A DNA stretch of 64,000 nt from NCBI GenBank assembly GCA_903813345.2, contig CAIIXF020000010.1, positions 10,782,349 through 10,846,348 of the forward strand, read 5' to 3'. Below the pieces are notes generated by a model that searched no databases, was not told the origin of the DNA, and worked only from the letters and a program-made list of their open reading frames with translations. Made by a program: the position numbers and the translations under genes. Each line of letters begins with the position of its first letter. Within the stretch, counting starts at the first letter, position 1. This DNA is from Owenia fusiformis (Eukaryota > Annelida > Polychaeta > Sabellida > Oweniidae). Positions 47,501-58,836 of this stretch are shown piece by piece.

Positions 47501-50500
47501 ATTGGTGTGATTGTAGTTGAAACTGGGATGATTGAAGTTGAAACTTGTGTGAATGTAGTTAAAACTGGGATGATTGTAGTTGAAACTGGTATGATTGTAG
47601 TTGAAACTTGTATGGTTGTAGTTGAAACTGGTATGATTGTAGTTGAAACTGGAATGATTGTAGTTGAAACTGGAATGATTGTATTTGAAACTGATGTGAT
47701 TGTAGTTGAAACTGGTATGATTGTAGTTGAAACTTGTGTGATTGTAGTTGAAACTGGTACGATTGTAGTTGAAACTTGTATGGTTGTAGTTGAAACTGGT
47801 ATGATTGTAGTTGAAACTGATGTAATTGTAGTTGAAACTGGTATGATTGTAGTTGAAACTGATGTGATTGTAGTTGAAACCGGTATGATTATAGTTGAAA
47901 CTGGTGTGGTTGTAGTTGAAACTGGTATGATTGTAGTTGAAACTGGTGTGATTGTAGTTGAAACTGGTGTGATTGTAGTTGAAACAGGTATGACTGTAAT
48001 TAAGATATCCATGATAGGAATTGAAACAGGTATTATTGGAAATAAAATAGGTGACTATTGTTAATTAAATCATTAAATTAATAGTTTAAAAAGAAAAGTT
48101 ATCTGTGGCTGAAAGAAGGAAAAAGTGTATGTGTGGCTGTAACATTCTGATGTATTATATTAAAGGTCTTCCGAAGGCTGCTGTGGTGACACATTCCAAG
48201 GTTTTCAAGGGGGGTAATCTAATCGAGCTGTGTGGTATGAAACATGATGATGTTTTATACACGGGACTCCCTCTGTACCATTCTGCTGCTGCTCTAATAG
48301 GAGTTGGCAATGTTGTTGAGCAAGGTAAGCATTGCTGGAGGAATTTTATTTTACATTGTTTATTATTGGAAATCAGTACTTGTAATTGACAAAAGACTAT
48401 GCCTCAAAGACTTGCCTCAAGACTATGTACCCTCCCCCTTGTGTACATCACCTTGTGTTGGGAAGGTGAAGTACACAGTGGGGGGGGGGGGGGCACAGTC
48501 TTTAGGCAAGACTAAAAAAAACTATATAAAACTATATTTTATTTCACATCACTTATTATTGGAATGAGGCCCTTGTAATTGACAAAAAATATATGTAAGT
48601 TTTTGAACTGATTGATCAGGGTTCCAAAAAGCCTGTATTGTTTAATGTCTGTTCCAAACCTCTCCCCCTATGGAATGACTTGCCTCTAAAAGTGGAACAT
48701 CTCTGTACTGTTGATGGAGTTCCTAGTGGAACACCTCCCAAGTGGAACACATTTTAGAGGTAACAAAGGTCTTCCACTTTGACAGGTTTTAGTGTACATA
48801 TTGTAATGAGTCGATCCCATTTTTTGATTTAATCAACTTGACATATTTCACTTCAGGGGCCACACTGGTTTTGAGTCCCAAGTTCTCAGCCAGTAAGTTC
48901 TGGGATGACTGTAGGAAACACAAAGTGACTGTAATACAGTACATTGGGGAAATATGTCGATACCTGCTGGCTCAACCCAAGGTAAGGAACAAACAGTTTT
49001 TCATAATATATTTTTTATTTTCATTTGATCCACTTTTCAGGTTTGTAGTCAATAAATATGTTTTTGCATTTTGTTCAAAAAAGAAAATTTCAAGCGTAAA
49101 CATGTTTTCCCATAATTCACTATGTAAAATTACATAAATTAAAATTCTTTGATACTTGGATTTTCTAACTCAGTTGTGCCATGGTTCATAGTAGCTCATG
49201 TCAAATTGTGCTTTTTAATGTTGACCCATGTGCTTTCTCTTGATATATAGCGCAGCAATGATGGGAACAATGAGGTTAGGATAGCGTTTGGTAATGGTCT
49301 ACGTCCTGATGTTTGGAAGGACTTCCAGCAGAGGTTCAATATCAAGGTTATAGGAGAGTTCTATGCTGCCACTGAGGGCAATGGAGGCTTCATTAACACA
49401 TTCAATAAGTTTGCAGCTGTGGGAAGGTCCTCCCCTTTCACTGTGAGTAACTTTCTTAGTGTTTTTATGAAATACATGGCCACAGCAATGGCTATGGGGC
49501 ATATTTTAGATGTTTTTATTGAGGTAAAAACTGTGAATACTACATTCCATAGAAATACAGGGTGTCTTTAAAAATTTTCATCGGAACACATTCATTAAAT
49601 ATCGCAATTTTGTTATTTTACAGGGTCTCCTATTCCCAACTGACTTCATAAAATACAGCGTAGAGCAAGATGAACCAGTGAGGGATGAAAATGGTTTTTG
49701 TATAAGATGTAAAGCAGGTCAGTATATGAAATTATTGATATTATTATATAAATATAGGTTATTTACTGGGAGGGATTGAATATGGGTTTTATTCCGAGGG
49801 ACAATATGAAATTGACCGAAGGGTGATATGATATTGACCGAGGGAGCGCAGCGACCGAGTGTCAATATCATATTTCCCAAGGTCAATATCATATTTTCCG
49901 AGGAATGAAACCCATATTCAATCCCGACCAGAAATAACCTATTTATTCCATAATACATTCCTCTAAAATGTTACATTTTGAAAATGCTTTTATCAATTAG
50001 CTAAGGTTAAAAATAACAGGAAAACCAAAAATAGGTTAATATTTTCCAATACGATTTTTTTCCCGGGGACAATACGATTTTTTTCATGTAATACGCTCCA
50101 ATACGATTTTCTTCCCGGGGACAATACGATTTTTTCATGTAATACGATTCAGTACGATTTTTATTCCTTCATATTTCCCTGGGAAAACAGTAGTATTATG
50201 GAATAAATAAACTATATTCCTATAGAAATCAGTATCAAATGATTTGGCCTATAAGATATATCAAAGAACTTCTTATTTTAATATGTATATATAAAGCCCT
50301 GCTGGGAATGCAACATTTTTTCAAAGGGTATAGCTTATGTATCAGGCCTGATCCAATATGATGTGTTCCAGGAGAGACTGGCCTAATGATATGCAAGATC
50401 AAGAGAGACACGGAGTATGATGGCTATATGGGCAAACCAGAACTTACAGAGAAAAAGATCATAACTGATGTTTTCAAAAAAGGAGACAAGTATGTTACAT

Positions 50501-53476
50501 TACTTTCCACTCTTATTTACTGTAAACATGTTTAATTTTACCATTAATATGTACATATTCTACTGTAGGGCCACTGAAAAGTTATATTTGAAACTTTTAA
50601 ACTTTACACTGGGGCTTTAAGCTCACACCTCACAATCATGTATGTTAACTCAATGTTCCATTATAGGTGAGTTAACTTGATATCTCATTTGCTTCAGGTA
50701 CTTTAACTCAGGTGATTTGATGAGCAGAGATGAGGAATATTTTGTGTACTTCAAAGATAGAATAGGAGATACATTTAGGTAAGTTAGTCTCATAGGTATG
50801 ATTGTTAGTTGAACATTAGCACAGTAAAAACTGTATATCTCAACACCTCTCTAATCTAAACACCCCTAATAATGTATCCCTTTCTCTGTCCCAATTTTAT
50901 TATTTCATATTGACTGACTTGATAAAAAAAGCTTGAAATGTGAACACCTGCTAATATGAACACTTTTGGTCACTCCCTGAGGTGTATGGATTAGACAGGT
51001 TAAATTTATTCTCTATATGTTAGTATCCTTTTGCAAGTATCCCCTGTTATTTATTGTTTGAGAATCATGCATTTAGGATTCATTGTTTTGATAATGTGTA
51101 ATTAACTGTTCTATAATCTACTGAGTGGCCCAAAAGTAGTTCAATAGTATACTTTAAACCTACTTTTGGGCCGCCCTGTATATTAACATAAATATTTCTT
51201 ATTTTTGCTCTTTTACCTGCCATTTTGACTGATAGGCCTTGTCATTGTATTTTGAACTGCATTCTATACATGATTACTTTTGTTCAGTTGGTGGGTGGTA
51301 AAATGTCATTCATTTACTAAAAGTGCAGAAATCATATTTTATCTTTCAATTTGAATTTTCTGACTTAAGAATTGCACTTTCTAAAAGTCTGTTTCAATGA
51401 ACACGAGGGGACGGGTGTATAATTTCATGCAATATATACTTGAGAACACCGCTAATATGCATTCCTTTATTTTTAGATGGAAAGGAGAGAATGTATCTAC
51501 AATAGAGGTCTCCAATGTAATCAGTGACCTTGATTGTGTTGAAGATGCTAATGTATATGGTGTAGAAGTTCCAGGTAATTTCATAGCATTCCCATATAGC
51601 ATTAGGGGCCGGTTCAGTAGTGTTTATAACCCCAATGAACAAAGTTTGATGGGGATACAGGGAAGCCCTTTGTTCATTAGTCAGTCCATCTTTATGGGTA
51701 ATATCTGGTGAAGAACTTCTTGATTATCTCAAGTGTATTCTAATCTTGTACAATTATTGGTGGGTGTAGCCATACTGTAGAAATGCTCCCTGCTTTAGTA
51801 TTTATTGTTCAGTTCCGTATCATAGGTTTTAGGCTGATTTAAAGATGGCATCCGCGGTAGAATCATATTGGCCTGCCCTCTTTATTTAAAGATTATTTCT
51901 GCTGCCATTTAGCCTATGTAATGGTGAACCGATTTATTTTATCAGTCATACACTTGCAGGCCCACATACATAGCAATACAAACAGGGACAATAATCCCTG
52001 GTGGTCGATATTTTTTTTACACTGATTAGTATATCTTTTTTTCTCACAAAACTTAAACAAAGGCTCAAATTTCTTTCCTCCAAAATTTATGATAATTATC
52101 ACTCAACAGTCTTCTATATTGAACGACTCCCCCTTATTAGATTTGTTTTGCGAAGATATTACACATGCTATATGAGCCAGTGTAAAAGATGATATTGTCC
52201 CTCAGAGAATATTGTGTTAGATTGTATTGATACTTGGCCCTAACTATATATGATGAATATGCTGCATTTGGGTCATCCTGTAATGTAAATGTCTGGAAAT
52301 CTGGTGGTCATTAACATTTTTGCAATATTCTCCTGACATTATATTGCTGTCTCAGACTCTTGAAAACAAGCAGATTCACATCATTGTATGGTTATGATTG
52401 GCTGATTGGAATAAAAAATACTGCTAGTTAACTTGGAGTTATACACAAGGATTGCTCACTGATATCATGTTAAAAAATGACCAAAAATATAAAAATGAAA
52501 ATTCCATGCATCCTTTTATCAATTAGAATTCCAAAAGATGGAAAGTAAATTATTATATCAGCCTACCCTTGATCTAATATATTGTACCTTTGATTGAATA
52601 CTAATTTTCAATGAATAAGCCCTGATTATGCGCACCCACAAAAAACCTTCAAGACATTGTTGACAAGTGTAGTATTTTAGTCTCGACCTGCATTAAACTC
52701 CGGGATTGAACTTTAACTATATCCTTAGGTCACGATGGCAGAGCAGGGATGGCCGCTATCACAATGAAGGACAATAACCTCCCCAGTGAAGAGCAGCTTA
52801 AGATTATTTATGCAGCTTGTGAGGACCTACTTCCTGTCTATGCTCGTCCCAGGTTCCTACGAAGCATCAAGGAAATGATCATAACAGCGACATTTAAACA
52901 GAAAAAGGTACCTTGTATTGTTTGAGTTCAGATGGAATACTGATGTTTATATCACATTTTCTTATTTCCCATATGTTTTGGGATAATATAAAGATGGCAG
53001 CAGCAGTAGAATCCTATCACAGATTGATTGGCCTGCCCTCTTTATTTAAAAATTATTTCTATCACCCTTTATAATGTTTGCCATATTTTGTTTGAAACGG
53101 GGTTTTAAACTTTGATATATGTGAATTATAAGGGATAGAAAGAGAGTGGATCATCCTGAAATGAAGTCAGATCTGTTGGGCTTGTTTGAGAACGGCATAA
53201 CATTGAATGATGAGAGGAAAAAATATTGAAAACTTGTGACGATGTTTTGGAAACTTTCTCTCAGCCCATCTCTATCCCTTGTACTCCAATCCCATTCACC
53301 TCTTGTCACATCTTATATGTAGAATATATTTGTTTCAGGTGGATTTAGTAGAACATGGCTTTGATCCCAGTGGAATAGAGGATCCCCTTTACTTCATGGA
53401 TACAACCAAGGCTACCTATGTACCTATGGACCAAGAACTCTATAAGAGAATTGTGCAAGGAGAATTCAGAGTATAA
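44561..53476 (+). CDS. SLC27/FATP-family very-long-chain acyl-CoA synthetase, gene 2 (12 exons)
   Basis: Exons: 44561-44948, 46772-46882, 47094-47315, 48166-48324, 48857-48981, 49251-49442, 49624-49717, 50372-50489, 50698-50778, 51477-51574, 52729-52907, 53339-53476 (TAA). Total 1,905 nt, 634 aa. Seen: an N-terminal hydrophobic membrane segment (about 5-30), YTSGTTGLPKAA across exons 3-4 (about 234-245), [53 protein letters not shown] followed by the family motif RWKGENVST (497), and YARPRFL. Role as for its paralogue: ATP-dependent fatty acyl-CoA formation coupled to lipid uptake at endoplasmic reticulum, peroxisome or plasma membrane. Closest in text to SLC27A2-type VLACS. Exon 1 equals the first two exons of gene 1, and two introns (50490-50697, 52908-53338) are absent from gene 1. 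Intron 3 is mostly a 21-bp minisatellite. Confidence 0.94.
45149..45331. mobile_element. pogo/Tc1-type MITE in gene 2 intron 1
   Basis: The ends CAGTAAAACCTGTGTA and the complement of CAGTAAAACCTGTCTTA, flanked by TA on both sides; 183 bp with inner GTGTTCAATA/TGTTCACTA motifs. Related, more diverged GTGGAACACC/CCTGT text is at about 2838-2975, 35255-35420, 48640-48800 and 50820-51005. Confidence 0.75.
46621..46655. repeat. Poly-G tract in gene 2 intron 1
   Basis: A nearly pure run of about 20 G residues followed by CATGGGGG; a potential quadruplex and a site of length instability or assembly error. Confidence 0.7.
47316..47990 (+). repeat. 21-bp minisatellite starting at the exon 3 splice donor
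   Basis: About 32 units of GTATGATTGTAGTTGAAACTG with sporadic changes (GTGTG, ACTGAT, ACTTGT). The first unit supplies the GT of the intron 3 donor. The frame continuing from exon 3 stays open through the array to a stop at 48062-48064, giving a MIVVETG repeat if the intron were retained. Confidence 0.92.
48395..48515. repeat. Small inverted repeat in intron 4
   Basis: AGACTATGCCTCAAAGACTT and CTTGTGTAC are mirrored imperfectly by GTACACAGTG and CACAGTCTTTAGGCAAGAC, with a G14 run at 48480-48494. Probably a decayed MITE. Confidence 0.4.
49740..50215. repeat. Composite inverted repeat in intron 7
   Basis: GATTGAATATGGGTTTTATTCC (49763-49784) is mirrored by GGAATGAAACCCATATTCAATC (49902-49923), and GGTTATTT by AAATAACC. 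A second pair, TTTATTCCATAATAC and GTATTATGGAATAAA, spans 49939-50209, with tandem CAATACGATTTTTTTCCCGGG units between. Probably two nested MITEs. Confidence 0.65.
51840..53065. repeat. Pair of ~70-bp direct repeats in introns 10 and 11
   Basis: 51841-51907 and 52990-53059 share AAAGATGGCA, GTAGAATC and the block TTGGCCTGCCCTCTTTATTT. Non-coding dispersed repeat; the DNA between includes exon 11. Confidence 0.5.
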
Positions 53477-54227
53477 CATAGGAAAACTTTATGTGAAACC
53501 GGGATGTGACTGAATATTGAGTAATGAAATTCCAAATGAAAGAAAACTTTGAGAATGTATGAAACCTCCTTATGACAGAGCAAGGGACCCGGGCAATGGA
53601 TTTCAGAAAATAATTTTCCTGGTGTCCAAAGTCAAAGTTACATTTATAAGCAATCTATTGATAGTCAAAAATGTTTATATTCTACCATTATTATGATTAA
53701 CATAATAACAATTATATGTCTCTGATTAACATTGTACCATGAAATGGTACCATTGAAAACCGTATAATGGCAGTTCACTAAATCATGTCACTAACGAGCT
53801 GTCCATCAACCAGTCAGATTAATTTGTGTGTAAATATTTGTGCGTTAAATATTGAAATACACTGATATATTAATTGTTAGTAAAAACTACTGTCCATTTT
53901 ATTTAATGATCAGCTACTTAGTTTGAAGATTTAATATTAAAAGCTACATATTCTACATTGAATTTATTTTATTCAAAAATTGCTTACACGTTAGTGGGCG
54001 GGTAATTTTAGTTTTCCGAGAAATGACAGGGAATTTTAAAATTGGAATACTGTTTTGTTTAAACAAATCCACAAAAAGTGTAGTGCTACACTGTGTTATC
54101 TTACAAGTGTGTTTGGCGGTCTGATGTTGGAAGTGGACCGAAGTAACATCCTCAAAAAGAACACCGTTTACTTCATCTTTTGATTAGGACAATGATATTT
54201 AATTTATCAATTGGTCATGTGACATAC

Positions 54228-54309
54228 TACCCTTTGCATTTGTTCGACTTCACTTCTTAAAAGAGACCTTGGTCTTCGTAGTTTATAACTAGACTCTGCG
54301 CGCAGGGTA
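54228..54309. mobile_element. MITE family F, short copy 1 (perfect 9-bp TSD)
   Basis: 82 bp with ends TACCCTTTGCAT and the complement of TACCCTGCGCGCAGAGTC. GTGACATAC is duplicated exactly on both sides (54219-54227, 54310-54318). Confidence 0.85.
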
Positions 54310-56511
54310 GTGACATACCAAACTGACAATTTTACAATATGAGCTATTAAGCAACACTTTAGAGTCTCAAGTCAATATTTTCCTGGCTGAAATGGGGGGG
54401 GGGGGTCTCGATACAAAGACCCCCTGGAGACCCCCTGGCCACAAGCATGTGCATGTTGTTGATAATCGTGAGGACGAAATTGTTATTGAAATCATTATTC
54501 TGATCCCCTCTTGACAAATTACCAAAAATCAGGACTCAATTATCGAACAATAAAGAAGTAAGTGGTGTTATTAATTAGCCTGTTAGTCTACTCATCAATT
54601 TATATGGATAGCTGTTTCTCTAGTCTCTCACATATACCTCAACCATTTCCTCCTTACGACGGACATCCTGAAAGGGCCTGTGGAGTAGGGCTCTTCAGTA
54701 GGGACAATTAGAGCTCAATTAGGGAGTTAGTAAAGGGTAAAAAAGTCAATGTAGTCGCTGCAGCCAACAAGTAAAATAACTGATTTGTAATTCAATTTCC
54801 AATATTAGCGTAAAATTCATCCAGAGATACTTAGTTGGGTAATTCGATTTGGTGAAGAAAAGATTGTTAAGCGCCTCGGGTTCGTTAGCGAACTATTCTG
54901 TGCACTATCGCCATTCAGAGCCCGCAGGATTAAACTCTTCAAATTAGTCAACGCCCTTTATTAGCGTAAAAGGATGGCAGATTTCACAGTAATTACAACT
55001 AATTTTCAGCAATTTTTATACAGAGTTAATCAAATCAGATTTAATTTGCCTTACTGATTTTGTTGAGATTTGTCCAGCTATACTAGGGGCCAGGGATTAC
55101 CAATGGTTGCTTTAATCTTTCGTTTTTGTCACCACATTTTGTTTTAGCCACCGTTTCTCTGTGACAGGCGTAGTTGGCCGGCGTCTGTAACAAGTGTTAC
55201 ACTTTTGTAACCTTTTGCATTTGGTGACAGTTTGCCTTATTTGTTTAAGCTTGGAATAAAAAATATGAGAAATTCAACTGTATCAGTATCAACAAAAACA
55301 AGATCATTATGACAGTCCCATTATTTAAATATCACTTTATACCCATCATTTTAGTATATCCGAAATATAGCAAGTAACGTGTGGTATTGTTAATCATATA
55401 TTTTATATCATTCTTCCACCATATTGCGTGTTACCATTGTACATTGGTTACATATCACAAGATATATAACTGTATTCTGTTTTCTGAGAATGTGACTCTT
55501 CTATGTCCCCGGGGGATCTGTCATAGCGTTCGTAATGCCCCTAGTAGTTAATTAAATCATGTCGTTGATAGGAGCTGAGACGTGTTATTACACATCTTTT
55601 CTCTTTCATTATCCAGCAATTTAAGATTGATATCCTGCAATTTATTAATTAGCTACCATTTGGTTATTCTTGGTTAGATTATGACGTCCAATCATAAACT
55701 ATTATACTTGAAGACGCTGATTGAGAAACTAAAAGCATCGCTAAAAGCGTCTTTATCTTATAAAGTGAGCATTAATAATGGACACATTACTTTTATATTA
55801 TATTTATTATCATAGAAGCGAACATTTCGTGTGTTTAGACATCAAACGTGGCTGTAAAGATATTTTGGATGATACAGAGAAACAGAAATCAGATCAAAAA
55901 TGTTAAATAGCAAAGCTGAAAAATCACAAAGTAAAACTCAATTTGAAGGAACTATCAAGAAAACAAAATTTCAATGATCATATTAAAATTATTTTTTTAA
56001 TGAGAGAATGAAAGCTAATCAGCGATTATCGCATTCCTCATTTTTTGTATTTTCTTGAAATCCCAAAATTGATTAATTTCAGCAGGGTGGACCAAAATGT
56101 TGCATTTTGAATCTAATATCTATCCATGCATCTCTTACTAAACTTACTCTAGTTTCAAACTACCACATATTTTTTTGTCTCTTTATTGAAAATTAAATTA
56201 AATATTCATTGGTATCAGTGCAATGTGGAATGAATATTCCTTGAAGTGTTGCTTGAAGGTGTCGCTTTCCAAAATTTGCACAAGATGCACAGCATCAAGT
56301 GTTAATTTTAGGTAACAACGCCTGAAAGGAATGATTTTTATTATTGATTTTTAAAAACATATTCTTCTGGATCCATTAACAAACGTAAAAAGACCACCAT
56401 ATTAGATTAACATTTTCAAAGGTAGATTTTAGTAGGGTAAATCTAAATCCTGGCTGTATGTTTGTGACCTTATCAATATATATAGTCTTTATTGGTCCAA
56501 CGTGTACAGGA

Positions 56512-56699
56512 ACGTAGCCAGCATTTAGTAAGGGGGAGGGGGTGCGATTGTGGCATAAACAAGCCAAAAAAAGAAAGATTTATTTTGAATTTTGTTGCAA
56601 TTTCCTTCAGAATTGAGCTAGAAGATTCAAATAGAAAGCATTTTAAAGCTATTTTCTTATTTCGCACCTATCACCCCCCCCCCCCCCACCGGCTACGCA
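56512..56699. mobile_element. G-rich MITE, family B copy 2
   Basis: ACGTAGCCAGC at the left mirrors CCGGCTACG at the right. An internal G-run (GGGGGAGGGGGTGCGA) and a C-run (about 56673-56689) lie near the ends. The interior aligns with 12780-12960. Confidence 0.65.
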
Positions 56700-56850
56700 T
56701 ATGGTAATGAGCGCAACTTTGAGTACGATGTTTTGAATTCTGTACTAAAGCAATTAAAACTAAATGCGAATCAAAACAGTAAAATACCATTATATGCATG
56801 GTAAATTACTGTATTATCATTCTGATTTCTCTAACAAGCCGACCGTCATA

Positions 56851-56931
56851 TACCCTTTGCATTCGTTTGACTTCACTTCTTAAAAGAGAGCTTCGTCTTC
56901 AGTAGTTTAACTAGTCTCTGCACGCAGGGTA
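56851..56931. mobile_element. MITE family F, short copy 2
   Basis: Ends TACCCTTTGCATTCG and the complement of TACCCTGCGTGCAGAG. The flanks ACCGTCATA and ACCGTCAGA agree at 8 of 9 bases if the last A of the element is counted as shared. Confidence 0.75.
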
Positions 56932-58754
56932 CCGTCAGATGCTATAGTGAAAACATTCTACGAAAACGAGGAAGCTCTCATTAAGAAGATAATTTAAAGT
57001 TAGTAGATCTTTGCAAAGAGTAGACTTGAAAAATAAGCTTTCATTTTTGAAGTTGAAGAATTTATATAAAATTATTTTCTTGTATACCTGCTGACCTCTG
57101 AAAACCTTTATAACGATTTCGAAAGAGATAATGTCGGTGTCTGAACTGTCATTCTGATTCTATGCCATGCGAAACAGTGTCAAGGGAAAAGCTGTAAAAA
57201 TTCTAAGTAACCTGCTATATAATTATATACGAGGCTTACTCAATAACAATTAACCTTACTGCTTACTAACCTTATGCGGGCGATATCAGTAAAATCACAT
57301 TTTGGAAAAAATCTAATTTATTTATTGATATCTAATTTATCAATTCTTTTAAGTAATGCTTAGTTTTCATTCGCTAAGAACACTCGTGTTGATATTCACT
57401 CATTAATAGAGATGATATTACTCAAAATCACTTGTATTTTATTTTTGTATTTTTGTGCAATAGCATTATACCAACACCTTATTTATGCATATTTATTGGC
57501 TATCTCTCGCCATACAAGTATACCTGTGCCACACGATAAATATGTCTCTTCGGAGTTAATTAAATATAAAATCACCAATTACTTATAATCACCATACATG
57601 TTGGAAACATGAACTGTTTGACTGCAGATCCGTCCGTCCGTCTGACCGACCTTCTTTCACTGAGATGACTGGCTATATATTTTTTACTTGAAGCTGGATA
57701 GCGTAAGGGTAAATATGATAATCATATTTATTTATTTATTTATCTGTTTGTTATCTGTTTTTTGTACAGTATGTTTATCACGATACAGTGATCTTTTTAG
57801 TTTTAATCCCTTTTATCAGACTCATACCATGTTGTTATATTTGGAATATATCTTGTACCTACTCTTAGATTCTCCGGCTAGTATCAATATTTGGGAAATC
57901 TCAAAGTCAAATCGATTTTATTTTTGAAAACCCAAGAATTATATATGTCTGTCGGGATCTCGAAGTCAATGAATTTCATTCTTTGGGAAATCCAAGAAGT
58001 ATCCATTTGAGATCGTAATATTTACATTTGTGGTCAACTGTACGGTGTATCAGATATCAAATGTTTGATATGGTTAATGTTTTGCGTGAACTATTATGGT
58101 ATGTTCTAGATGGTATGTTCTAGTGTGACCTAGTCGTTGATGCACTACAGGTAAACACATTTTAAATTAAATCTGATTATATCTAATTGGTATTTTGCTT
58201 TTTTTTAAATATTATAAAGTCCAAGGTTTTGAATTTTAAATTAAAAATCAAGAATCAAAAATTAGCAATGGGGACTTGTAGTCATGTTGAGCTAGTCTAA
58301 GATAGCGTATACAGGCTAATTGTCCCTTTCCTGGTCGAACAAATAAATTTATAAATTTATTTGAGTACGAATTAAATAGTTCCAGAAGTGTAGTAATATT
58401 TGATTGCGTGCAACTGAAATTGCGCACAATCTGGTTTGTTGATATTTCCTAATCCCGTTATATCATTCCGCGTAAGGTTCTACCATTCAATACAGGACAT
58501 TTTAGAAGAAACACCATATTTGGCAGCTAGAAATTAAAAAAATGTCAACCGAAAAATAATCAATCAATGTAGATTAATTCTATAATTGCAACAAATGAGA
58601 TGACTGGATTGATTGAAGGAGGGAACAGTGGGCGGCAAGCCATAGCATAGATGATGAAGGATTTGTCGCCCAGTAGGGGTACGTAAATGCAATCACTTCA
58701 TCGTGAGGAGCATCGAATTAACATAAAACACAAGCCATCTCAATTTACAATGGA

Positions 58755-58762
58755 TATATAAG
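58755..58762 (+). promoter_or_regulatory. bsx: Candidate TATA box of bsx
   Basis: TATATAAG lies 75 bp before the bsx start codon, which would leave a short 5' UTR of about 50 nt. Supported only by the motif and its distance. Confidence 0.4.
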
Positions 58763-58836
58763 TGAGATCCCTGCGCGATGTCACATTATTAGCGTAAGCC
58801 TTCAATGTGAAGAAGAAACTGAATTTGAAAAAGAAA

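Larger units (their letters stand above)
53477..58836. other. SLC27 gene 2 3' UTR and intergenic DNA upstream of bsx
   Basis: No coding exon recognised on either strand. It contains two short MITEs (54228-54309, 56851-56931), one G-rich repeat (56512-56699), a GTCTGTAACAAGTGTTAC/TGGTGACAGTTTG repeat remnant at about 55165-55235 that resembles text at 32185 and 34735, and a perfect AT palindrome at about 58344-58365. Regulatory DNA of bsx would be expected here but cannot be picked out by eye. Confidence 0.45.

Noticed and set aside
47296-48012. 238-residue reverse-strand frame of Val-Ser-Thr-Thr repeats
   Set aside because: It is the complement of the intronic 21-bp minisatellite; no independent evidence for a gene.
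58340-58368. Perfect AT-only palindrome as an origin or terminator
   Set aside because: Short AT-only symmetry is expected by chance in such AT-rich DNA, and nothing else supports a function.
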